From assembly GCA_964034945.1 (NCBI GenBank), contig OZ035961.1, forward strand, positions 3,702,001 to 3,766,000: a DNA stretch of 64,000 nt, written 5' to 3'. Below are positions 48,207 through 58,107 of this stretch, one piece after another (the stretch's first letter is position 1; each line of letters opens with the position of its first letter). The stretch comes from Chrysopilus asiliformis. Lineage: Eukaryota; Arthropoda; Insecta; Diptera; Rhagionidae. The translations under genes and the position numbers were made by a program. The notes beneath the pieces were generated by a model. The model was not told the DNA's origin. It saw only the letters and a program-made list of their open reading frames with translations, and made no database searches.

Positions 48207-48208
48207 TA

Positions 48209-51200
48209 CTCAGAAATGTGACTGCTTTTCACAACAATGTAAGCCATGAAGTCTTTTAAGAGATTTATTAAGGGCAGTACCTGTGCGAATAAACTAATTA
48301 AAATAATAAAAATATTAAAAAAAATGTTTTTGAAAAAATAGACCGCACTTGACGAAGGCCAGCAGCGTCTAAATATGATTTTTTAGATTGGTGGCCGTTC
48401 ATGAAGTATCTCACACAATATTTTGGCTTTTCAGACCCCCCGCCCCCCTCTCGCACGCGTTTTCGTCGATTCTCATAGTGTTTTTATGTCCCTACACGGA
48501 TTCCAGTACTTGAAAGACAGAGAAAAATCCTACTGCGAAAGAAAAATAACCTGAAGTCAATTAACTTACGGAGAATTTATGTTAACCGTGACATATCTCG
48601 TCAACCACTAAATCATGGTTGACATAAATTAGAAACATATTCGTTAGTGAGAATCTACTTGTTTCCAGTAGCTTTCAACTTTTCATTCCAGCAAAGGCAC
48701 ACATGCAGCCTCGACCAAACCATTATTGCATCTAATCGCATATAACAGTTACTACACTCACTCATATTGCTCAACAGTAAGGGCACAAATAGATTGTCGT
48801 ATACATAAAAGCGAAGAAACTCATTCGTTGCTATTTCAACATAGCCTTTAATTTTAAGTCTTGCCTATAGCAATTATGTGTATTTCAATCAACGAACTTC
48901 ATTCAATTGTACTCATTGTGATTACATTACTTTACATAAAGTTCCCGAAACGAAGGAAACCATCAATCAATTGAATTATTGTTATTCTATAGATATTAAT
49001 TAAATATATTTTGATGATTCTATGTATACACATTACCCGGAAGATGGAATTAATAATGAATTCTGTAAAAGGTCAACAATCAAAACCTAGCATTATAACA
49101 CATTATTAAAGAAAATATCGTGTGATTAAGATAAAATTCTGCCACCATATAAAGAAACTTGATTTTCAAATAAAATAAAATTATTCGAAGGCACGACGAC
49201 GATCATTGACAGCTGGTATTCTTAAAATATTCATTCGATATAAACCTCGAAACGATTAAAATTAGTGTGGCAATATGTTGGATTAACTAATAGAAGGGAA
49301 TTTATAATAATACATAAATTATATTAATTTTTATATTGTTTTTGTAGCAGGTAACGCCCCAAAACGAAATACTTTAGAATATGGGAATAATCTATTTTTT
49401 TTTGATTAATTAAAGAGTGCTGCGATCGAGTGATCTTTCTTTTTGGTCGTTTGTTGGCTTAAGGGGTGTGTTACAATGTGAGCGAGTAAAATTTAAAGGC
49501 GACAGGAAGATGCGCTGTTCATAAAATTCGTGACGTTTTTTATGGGTAAACCCTAATTCGTTACATTTAGCTGAACGGAGAATTGTGGGGGGTGGTTCTG
49601 CGAAAGTGTGACGGCGTTACTAAACTCCAGACGCAAAACCACGAAAACGTGCGAAAAGTCCAAAAAAAATCGCGCCATTTTCCGTGAAACTTAAGCCAGC
49701 TGCCAAAATTGCTGCGCAGTGGAGACAAAAAAAAAATTAGGATCAGAGATGAACACGACAGTGGGATTTTTTTTTTGCTGACACTGCGACGGCAGAGAAG
49801 TTCTTAGCCAATAAAATCATTTTTCTGTCGCTGTCTGGCCATTGTACAATAATTCCCAATTGATGCCAACAAAACCGTTTCAAATCCAAAATTGCTTTAT
49901 GCTTGATATTTTTTTTCGTGAAATGCTCAACTCTCAAGCAGAGGTACTCGAGTTTTTAATAGAGTACCTTACTCGACTTAACGTCAGAGCTCGCTCGGAA
50001 ATTGCCATTCGAATTCCTCGTACTCGATTCGAGAAAAAAAAACTCTAGTTGATTGAAGAAATCCATTAAACAGCCTATACAAAACTCTTGGAAGAATTAA
50101 AGCGAAATATCCGCATCTTTGCAGTACTGAAATTGGTAAAGCTGCACCTGATGGAAGTCCACTAGCTCTAAAGCCAAAAAATAGCTATCTCGCTGCTCAA
50201 TTGCCTGGAGTTACTATGAGATTTTTTTCACTATCCAGATTTTTTTGTCTATTGAAAGTAGTCCTACCCCTTAATAATACACATCACTTAACCAAAGATT
50301 TGACTGTTGACGATAATTTTTATTTAATTTCACTGATTATAAAATTCAGTCAACACGACGCCGAATATCAAGTCCTATAGTTTAACGCCATGACTGTTTC
50401 AAATTTAAATAAAATGCAAAAATGTTTACTTAATTATTCTTCAGTTTTACTACCAGTTTATTCTGTTATCACTCTAGTTAGGCTGCTGGTTTCACAGACT
50501 TCAACAAACCATTTATACTAGTTTTGATTTGGCGCGGCACGAAAACCGTTGATATCATTTATTCCACATTTTAATATTTCGTCACTGTCGATGTCGAAGG
50601 AGTCTCAGTAGCATTCAAATGGATTGAGATCAGTGGCCAGTAATCATTGGTCGCGTTGTATTCGAATAGCGTGATTTTTTTTTTCTGTATAAAAAAACAA
50701 ACATTTAGAATAGCAAATGTGATTTATAAGCAAATTTGTGTCAATAAATTAGCACTTTCTGATCGTTTATCTGTGATATTTTACTGTGAATTAGTACAAA
50801 ATATTCATTCTAGATTGTTTTTTACGTAACAAAAAAAAACTATTTTGATCAAAACTAGCGCCAAAATGTGTTGGAAGTTGTCATTTCTATTTGGGAATCC
50901 CTTCGATGAATTCGGCGATATAAATGTCAAAATGTGCTTCTCCGATTTGTAAGGAATTAATAAAATATTTTTCCTAAATTTGTATCCATTTTAATTGGAT
51001 GACTACATACAAACGGATGGAATAAAACATCAGTTTTTTGATAGAATCAAATTCTGTATTGCTCTGCATACAAATTTTCTAAAAAAAAATCATACATCAA
51101 TCACATTTTTAGCATAAACAAGATTGCTATACGAATTACTAACTTGTGGATTAGGAAATTGAATTTTTTCATTTGGAATAATCTGAAACGGATGTCTTTA

Positions 51201-51752
51201 TTTTGAGGAAGTTTTGATTAGCTACATGGGCACGTTGTTACCACCATCAAGAAATGAGTCACAGAATTTTGCAAATGTCGAGCGACACCAGACAGTCGCG
51301 AAAATTTGCATTCATAAATAAATATGCAGACTTTCATAAATGCATGCAGCCGAACGCTAAACGTGCTGATCAGCATATTCAATTAAATTGTGCATTAGAC
51401 ACAGTAATTTTGTTTCCTATTTGGCTATTTTCTATAAAATCGAAACAAAATAAATATCCAATTTGAAGCAATAATAAAGTTTATCGTTTGATTTAATTTG
51501 AATTGAATTTTGAAAATTTTTCATCATCATCACAGAATTTGTGTCAAATAGTCAACATAGCATCAAAATTAGCAAAATATGTTTGTTCTTAGTCAATCTT
51601 TCTCTTTACTTCTGATCAACATTGCAACTATCCCTAACTACGCTTTTATTAGGCTCTGAATTTTTGAAGTTTTTCGCTTTAACTCAAATTTTAAGTTGAA
51701 AAGCTCCAAACTTTTTTGTCAACTTGAAAAAAATCCAAAAAAAAAATGTTTT
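48209..51752. other. Intron-like stretch
   Basis: Degraded GTCCAT-type repeat segments lie at about 48405-48500 and 49520-49690. A plus-strand frame at 49866-50046 contains balanced residues but overlaps repeated TCGAG/ACTCG words and is not called. Otherwise AT-rich. Confidence 0.4.
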
Positions 51753-51893
51753 AGGGTTTGCCCATAAAAAACGTCACGCTAATTTTCGGCCATTCAAACC
51801 CCCCATCGTCACGTTTCCTTGGAATTTTTTGTATGTAGTTTAGTACCGCCCTTCTCCCCAAATGTGTAACGTATTTTATGGACAGCCCCTTAT
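51753..51893 (-). repeat. GTCCAT-type repeat, reversed copy
   Basis: It ends with AACGTATTTTATGGACAGCC on the right and starts with the inverted form GGGTTTGCCCATAAAAAACG. The C-rich segment (the complement of the G-rich one) is inside. Confidence 0.65.
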
Positions 51894-51898
51894 GTTGA

Positions 51899-52231
51899 AC
51901 TAGCTTGCCTACCCGTCGTTGCCAGGTTACGTTTTTTCAAATTTTTTTTTATCGTCTATGTTGGAGCTAAACTTCAGGCCAATCGGCTCGGTAGTTTCCC
52001 CGCGAAAGTGTAACATAGCGCAAAAACTAAGTTTCGAAATCACTTTACCCCCTCCCCTTACTCCCTCTACCTCTCGCGCTACTTTTCCGTATGCCTATGT
52101 TGGAACCAGAACTACCACAGACACTCATGCCAAATTTCAAGTCAATCGGTTTAGTCGTTTTTGCGTAAAAGAGGAACAGACAGACAGACAGCAGACAGAC
52201 AGACACCAATTCATTTTTATATATTAGTATG
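51899..52231 (+). repeat. SINE-like repeat ending in GACA tract, copy 1
   Basis: The unit begins ACTAGCTTGCCTACCCGTCG and contains 'gccaatcggctcggtagttt' and a C-rich 'taccccctccccttactccc' segment. It ends with an ACAGAC tract and TTTTTATATATTAGTATGAT. A second copy with the same start and end is at 60983-61461. Such tails occur in insect non-LTR elements; the class is inferred. Frames through it are not genes. Confidence 0.7.
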
Positions 52232-53040
52232 ATTTAACCATTATTTCTTTAATTGAAACAATTTTAATTGTTTGGCAATTTCGTGAGGTCAGCTTAGATT
52301 TTATCTCTAAATTTTTGCAATCTATTATGTTTACTTCTCCGTTCAAGAAAATTACATTAAAAATGTTTCTTTGATGCAAAAATACTCGCGAAATAAATTT
52401 ATAGCAGTAAAAGTTTAACGAAACACTACCAAGAATAATGCACGTTTTTCAATTTTATTGCTTCATGTATAATTCTTGTTTATTTTGTGGTGTTTTTTCA
52501 TATTCACCCAATATTTATACCTCAATTCTGCTTTTAATGAATTTGCATTCGCTACTTATGCTTCAAAATTATTTCCCAAGAGAAATTTTCTCGAAATAAA
52601 ATGCAATCGACTTTCTCAAGTTTTTTTTTAAACGCATATGCATATTAATTTAAATTATTATGTAACAAATATAGATCTAACACATGCCGTTCATAATTAT
52701 ATGCAATATTTTTATGATATAATTTGTGTTTACATGAGGTTTTCTTCTTTTAAGGTAAACTAAGTTGATAATCACGTCATTATCTGTCAATTTTCAATTA
52801 ATATTTCTCAATTTGCTGCCCACTAATGTTTGCAAAATATTTTAATCACGATTGATAGATGAGTGTAGATATTATTAAATTGCTTTTACAGATTTATGAA
52901 AAAATGTTAGGATTCTAAAAATTGGAATTGAAAAAGTTTTTTGAAAGTCTAGATTTTTATGCAATCCTATTTGTATATAAAAGGTATATTTCGATTAAAA
53001 AAAAAGAATACTTGAAATCGGTTTGTCAGAACTTCATAAC
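52232..53040. other. Intron-like stretch
   Basis: Nothing supported. Confidence 0.4.
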
Positions 53041-53043
53041 TAA

Positions 53044-53505
53044 TGCGGCAGTCACACGACGCTGTTTTGCCAGCGCTGCTAGATATTGGGTTAGTAGCGC
53101 TGGCAAATAGCAACAGCAGGCAGCGTACTAAGCGGGTTCACACGATTTATAACTTAGTAGCGCTGGCAAACAGCAAAACCGTCGTTTGACATTTGAATTT
53201 GGGCGATTTTTTAAATAATAAACGTAACACACAAATTTAAATGAATAAACGTAAAATAACAACTTAAAATAAACAAACTTTTCCACTTATCAGACTTTTG
53301 ACAGCTCAGTAACCATGCAACAGGGTCACGTGATCCCTAGTAGCGCTGGCAAAGTAGAACGGTCTCTACTTCAATAGCGCTGCTAAAATCATCGCGCTGC
53401 TGCTGTTAGTAGCAGCCTACTAGGGTTCACACGGTGCTACTGAAACGGCTGCTAACAGCCAAACAGCTAGCAGCGCTGGCAAAACAGCGTCGTGTGACTG
53501 CCGCA
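53044..53505. mobile_element. Harbinger-like MITE with 3 bp TAA duplication
   Basis: The inverted ends are about 40 bp and perfect, starting TGCGGCAGTCACACGACGCT. TAA lies immediately outside both (53041-53043 and 53506-53508). The 462 bp interior contains several TAGTAGCGCTGGCAAA words in both orientations. A TAA target again points to PIF/Harbinger. No transposase. Confidence 0.85.
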
Positions 53506-53508
53506 TAA

Positions 53509-54425
53509 GGATAAATAAAATTTATCAAAATATAGAATTTTGATCTCCACATAGGATAACTTTGTTTTTGTTTTTGACCACATATGGATTTTTCCCAAAA
53601 TTAGTCGATGAATAACGCCCCTGGAATCCTACTTCAAGACTCCAACTTATATGAATCTGGAAGATTTTATACCATGTGTAGATTTTATTTTTTCATCGTT
53701 CACGCTCTTAATCTGATTTAGATTGCCCCCTTTATTTCAATAGAATTTCACTTGTGCGGCAATCTCCACACAAAAAGTCCAAAATTATTTCATTCTTAGA
53801 CCACTTAGTCATCAATTTCATTAAATCACATTCTTGAGAATTAACCCCGCTTAAAGGCATCAAAATCAAAGATCAACTGCATTTTACTTATTTATTTTTA
53901 AATGGTTTTCTTTGTCAATTCATCTTTTTGTCGCTAATTGAGAAAATTTTACGTTTTGTTCAAATAAAACAAGAAAAGTTTAAGTAAAGAAAAACACAAG
54001 TTTTTGGGGTGAAAAAGAACGCCTCTGCAAAATGTTAACCCGATGGGGATATTTTTACTGATTCTTCTTTCTTTGGAGAGGAAATCCATAGACATCAAGT
54101 GTGAGACAAAATAGTTGGCATCTATTTTTGTACCATCGCAAATCTATTTTTAGATCAAATTTAACTCTTCAATACAATAAAAAAAATTCTTGATTTTTGG
54201 TGTAAAAGTTCAAACGTAATTTCTTCATGCGCGTGATGAATCAAAAAAAAAACACCAATGCGTACCAAAATTAAGTTGGTGACGTATTTTTTACACCTTT
54301 TCGAATTTATTTTTGGGAAACGTTTTTTTTTTCATATTTCGTTGAAAAAAAAATGTCTTTTTTGATGTTCGCTTTTTTTGAATTTCAACAAAATTTTAAT
54401 GTATTGTCTTTTATTTTCGTTTTAG
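53509..54425. other. Intron 3' end
   Basis: Plain AT-rich DNA leading to the acceptor tcttttattttcgttttag at 54407-54425. Confidence 0.5.
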
Positions 54426-54615
54426 TTATGATAGATCATCTAGACGTAAGACTGAACGTTCAAAACGGTCACATCATAGACGTAGTCCTACATCGGGACG
54501 AAGAGCACATAGACAACATCGCCATCGGGATGAACGTTCCCATAGCAATTCCAGACGACGACATCGGGAGCGTGAACGTGCTAAAGAAAGGGAAGATAGG
54601 ATATCACCAGCCAAG
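54426..54615 (+). CDS. Arg/His/Ser-rich internal exon of the large gene
   Basis: A strong T-rich acceptor precedes 54426 and a donor (AAG then GTAAAA) follows 54615. The first base completes GAT after the GA left by the exon at 24294, giving YDRSSRRKTERSKRSHHRRS after the join. The 63 codons continue RRAHRQHRHRDERSHS and RRRHRERERAKERE. This Arg-Ser/Arg-Glu-rich low complexity is typical of nuclear speckle or RNA-associated proteins, but no domain can be named. It ends in phase 0. Another frame over the same bases is open too, but it runs through the donor into the intron and does not match the upstream phase. Confidence 0.65.
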
Positions 54616-55811
54616 GTAAAACACTTCCATTATATATGCAGGAAAAAAAACAAAATTTAAACCATAAAAAGAATTAAAAAGAATTTCAAAAAACAAAAAT
54701 TTTAAATTCAATCGAAACGACCGACGAAATAAAGTAATTTTACTCGCGCGTTTTCAAGAAAATGATCTGTTTTTCGTATTTTTACAATTAAAAAAAACTA
54801 CAGAATAAAAAGAAATTGTTGGATTGCATTTAATTGAAAAAAATTATGTCTGCTAGTTTTAAGAATTTAATTTTTCCGTCTTGAATTGAAGTTAATGAAA
54901 AACCGTGAACGGAAAAACATTGAAATTTCGAAGGCAGTGTTTAATTAGCTTCTCTTATTCTAGTTGGCTAGCCATTGGCAACTAAAATCAGACAATATTG
55001 ATTTCTCAATAATTATTTACCTTCTTGTTTTGCTTTTGTTTATTTAATTGCATCATGTAAACATGAAATGAAATCTCTGAAAATAACAAGTTCATGGCGA
55101 AAGCAAAGCAAACCACGAGTAAATTTGTAGTTCTAAGAAAATTCATTTATTTAGGCACAGTCTTTTAAAAAAAAAACCAGAACAAATTCTAGTTTTAAGG
55201 TATTATGAATCATATTTGGGTTTGAATTTATTTCATAGCATTAAGTTGGGTAAAATTCGGGTATTTCCGATGGAAAAAATCCTTTCGGAGAAAAACAATT
55301 GATGGGTGAAAATAAAAATCGGACTTTTTACAAAATTGATCCATCAAAAATTTACGACCTCGTCAAAAGTTCAGCAAACTTTCAGGGTAAAAAAGATGCG
55401 TTGAACTAAAATAAAAAAAGTATATCTGAAGAAACAGAAAAGGTAAAAAATGGTTACTAAAATCTACGATGAAAAACTTGTTCTTTTTTGAGTATAAAAG
55501 GTGTATTCAAGGCTGGTTTATGATTTTGCGGTAATTAAACGAAACATTTTGTTAAATTGAATGCTTAAAAAATATATTTCTTATTATTTTTGCATATTCA
55601 TGACTCATTAATAATTTTTTTAAAGACAATTTTTTTAATTATTGGTAGTAAAATTTTTTGTTTCATTTGTTTTTGACTTTTTAGGAACGTAAACAATTCT
55701 TTTTATATCACTTATACGTTTTTAGGAACTTATAAGTGATATAAAAAGGATTGTTTTTCTTTATTTTAAATGCATTAATCCTACATAAAAGTTTAAACAG
55801 TGCTGCTTTTA
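54616..55811. other. Intron with a long hairpin
   Basis: No exon seen. The inverted repeat at 55691-55756 is the only structure. Confidence 0.5.
55691..55756. repeat. 26 bp hairpin with 14-base loop
   Basis: Bases 55691-55716 and 55731-55756 are reverse complements with one mismatch (core TTTTTATATCACTTATA). The word TTTTTAGGAAC occurs both before the left arm and in the loop, which suggests duplication with inversion. Confidence 0.7.
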
Positions 55812-55877
55812 ACACACAGGGAATTAATAGTAAATCTAACTATTTCGTAATAGGGAATTGTGACTATTGCTAAAACA

Positions 55878-56111
55878 GGGCACCAATCATGTATTCCGAC
55901 ACGTCTCTGTCTTTCAACTTCGACGCAGCTTTTAACTCTTGACTTCGCCATATCTGCAGCTTGAAATTTCCTGGAGTGACAGTCAGAATCACGTTTCGAT
56001 TCATAGTGACGATTCTGCGAAATTTCAGGCTGCAGATATGGCGAAGTCAAGAGTTAAAAGCTGCGCCGAAGTCGAAAGACAGAGACGCGTCGGAATACAT
56101 GATTGGTGCCC
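55878..56111. mobile_element. Long-arm palindromic MITE, 234 bp
   Basis: Arms of about 93 bp start GGGCACCAATCATGTATTCC and differ at only about five positions. Only about 45 bases of loop separate them, so the RNA would form a long duplex. Inner segments with ATATCTGCAGC and TCAAGAGTTAAAAGC are mirrored. The target duplication could not be fixed. Confidence 0.75.
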
Positions 56112-56130
56112 AGTTAATTTCAATGACAAA

Positions 56131-56525
56131 CATAACAAAAGCTATAATTGCCAATCTGGCAATCATTGGAGACCCGTATGGTGATATTCGTATCAAAATT
56201 CGAACAGTTGTACCAAAACTCCACTTTGAAGTCAAACTTTCCAATAAGATTTTTTAAAATTTATTCCAATCGGATTTTAGTGTATGGGAGTTTTATGTAG
56301 AATCATATCCTAAATAACTTTTGTTCTTGCACTTTTTTGATAAGATGTACCGTTTTTGAGATATTCAGAAAAACCGTTTTCGTTCGTATGGGGGGTACCC
56401 CCCCTAATGGTCCATTTTTGCCCATTAACGAACTTAGCCTCGCATTTTACGAAAAATGAATCTGCGCAAAATTTCAAGTCTCTAGCTCAATCCATGCGCC
56501 CGCAATCCGCGCCACAGACAGACAG

Positions 56526-56571
<46 letters not shown>

Positions 56572-56722
56572 GGACAGACAGACGGACGGACATGCAGAAA
56601 TTAATTATTTTTATCATTCTAAACACACTGGTGTAATTCATTTTTTTGTGTGATGACGGGATCTTGGCGTTACAAACGGTAAGGCAAAGTTAATATACCC
56701 TTTGGTTTCACCATACGGGTAT
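56131..56722 (+). repeat. GACA-array repeat, copy C
   Basis: Same start (CATAACAAAAGCTATAATTG) and end (CACCATACGGGTATA) as copy A in reverse. The array at about 56516-56591 is short. Confidence 0.8.
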
Positions 56723-56888
56723 AAAAATAGTCAATTTAATCACAAAATAGTAAATTTTACTTCCAAGTGTTTAAATTTATTATACAAAAAGTCGATTCTG
56801 GTTATTTTTGTAATTGAAATTAATTATTTTAGTAATAGTAACGATTATTTATTATAAAATAATTAGATTTACTATTTTTTCTCTGTGT

Positions 56889-57717
56889 ACACACCAGGAT
56901 GGCATGTCCGTCCTCATACAGAGTATTTGATGATTGGCTCCAGGCAATTCTAGTTTAATTTTTTTTAACGGTCATTCATAGTGGATATTATGAGAATGAA
57001 TTGCCGACTTGTTTCCTCACAGAATCTATTCTTTATCAGAGCGACTTTGGTGACTTTGAATATTTTCTAAAACGATTTACTTTTCATTTGGGTTGTTGAA
57101 TCGTACTTCCCAATTTTTTTTTAGCCACTAGAAGAAAAAAATCCGCCGCAATGCAAAGTCCTTGTCGACGCATCCAATGGAAATTTTTTTTTCGCTAGAA
57201 TTCCTCTCAAATTGTGACTATAGTCACCAAAGAAATAAACATCTTAATAGACAGATGGTAAATTATATCTATTATAAATTTCAATCTATAGATTAATCGA
57301 TATACGATCAATTTATTACAGTTCGATCAGGGTTACGTTGGCAGTGAACAGCACTCGCCAATTTTGCGCCTTGATATCGGTCAGGGCAGGAGGTTCGCGA
57401 TAGCATATTTATTCGACATTTACCAACTCAATTCTAAAATATGCCAATTTTATTGGTTTTCTATTTACATTCTCGAACAAAGAATAGACACTATTATGTA
57501 AAATTCTTAAATCGCTTAGCACCTCATCTTAAATCTCGATAAAAATGCTTTTCAAGATTCTGCAATGGTCTAAAACTGTTCAGTCCTTAATTTGTATTAT
57601 TCACATTTGTTTGTTTGTTTTTTTTTTCGATTTGTTAACAAAATGCATGCATGCAAGGTTAGGCCATCCAAACACGAATTTTAGTTGTCGCAAACATTTC
57701 GTTTCGTTTACAATAAA
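56889..57717. other. Intron / upstream region of a small gene
   Basis: A slightly GC-richer patch at 57320-57400 (cgatcagggttacgttggca) could belong to the promoter of the gene starting at 57718; this is inference. An ATG at 57545 opens a hydrophobic frame that overlaps the better-supported one. Confidence 0.35.
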
Positions 57718-58107
57718 ATGGATCGTCTGCACCGTTTTTGGGAAACGCTGTCGACTCAATTGAGTGAAACTGTCGATACTGAAGATAGTTCCCAAATAGC
57801 CATCGTCGACGCTAATGTACAAAGGGCTAGGGAAGTCGAGGCCGAGGAAGAGTGGGAAAATTTCAAGACTGTAAGTGAATTAAAGATCTAAATTTGTTAG
57901 TAAAAAGAATTGCAGACATCGTTTTATGATTCATTCCATTTACTATTGTCGCCATTCATTATCACTTTACAGGGCGGTTCAGTTGGGAAATATTGGCGAA
58001 ACAAGGGAAAACTATATGGTGTTGTCATTGTTGATTACTACACAATTATTTTAAAAATGAGGGTTTCAGAGGAAATTCCCAGTATTTTTCAACACTTGAA
58101 ATTTTGA
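57718..58107 (+). CDS. Two-exon small gene, 95 aa, unknown function
   Basis: Exon 1 is 57718-57870: ATG in strong context (taaaATGG) opens MDRLHRFWETLSTQLSETVD, then IAIVDANVQRAREVEAEEEW, and ends AAGACT before the perfect donor GTAAGT. The 102-base intron ends in a T/C-rich acceptor (attatcactttacag). Exon 2, 57973-58107, stays in phase 0: GGSVGKYWRNKGKLYG, a hydrophobic stretch VVIVDYYTIIL, and EEIPSIFQHLKF then TGA. The first exon would be an acidic amphipathic helix, perhaps a coiled coil. The frame is also open upstream to an AG at 57683-57684, so an internal exon starting at 57685 is an alternative. Possibly nested in the large gene. No family recognised. Confidence 0.55.

Larger units (their letters stand above)
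55812..56888 (+). mobile_element. AGTAAAT palindromic MITE carrying two insertions
   Basis: The host starts ACACACAGGGAATTAATAGT and ends TTACTATTTTTTCTCTGTGT. Its middle is interrupted twice: by a 234 bp palindrome (55878-56111) and, 19 bases later, by the GACA-array repeat copy C (56131-56722). Removing both restores the order seen at 43053-43301. Confidence 0.75.

Noticed and set aside
51919..52227. 102-codon frame ending Thr-Asp-Arg-Gln
   Set aside because: Lies wholly within the SINE-like repeat and recurs at 61179-61463.
54353..54619. 88-codon frame over the Arg-rich exon with a more ordered-looking peptide
   Set aside because: It starts in the intron, reads through the acceptor and the donor, and does not match the phase left by the upstream exon.
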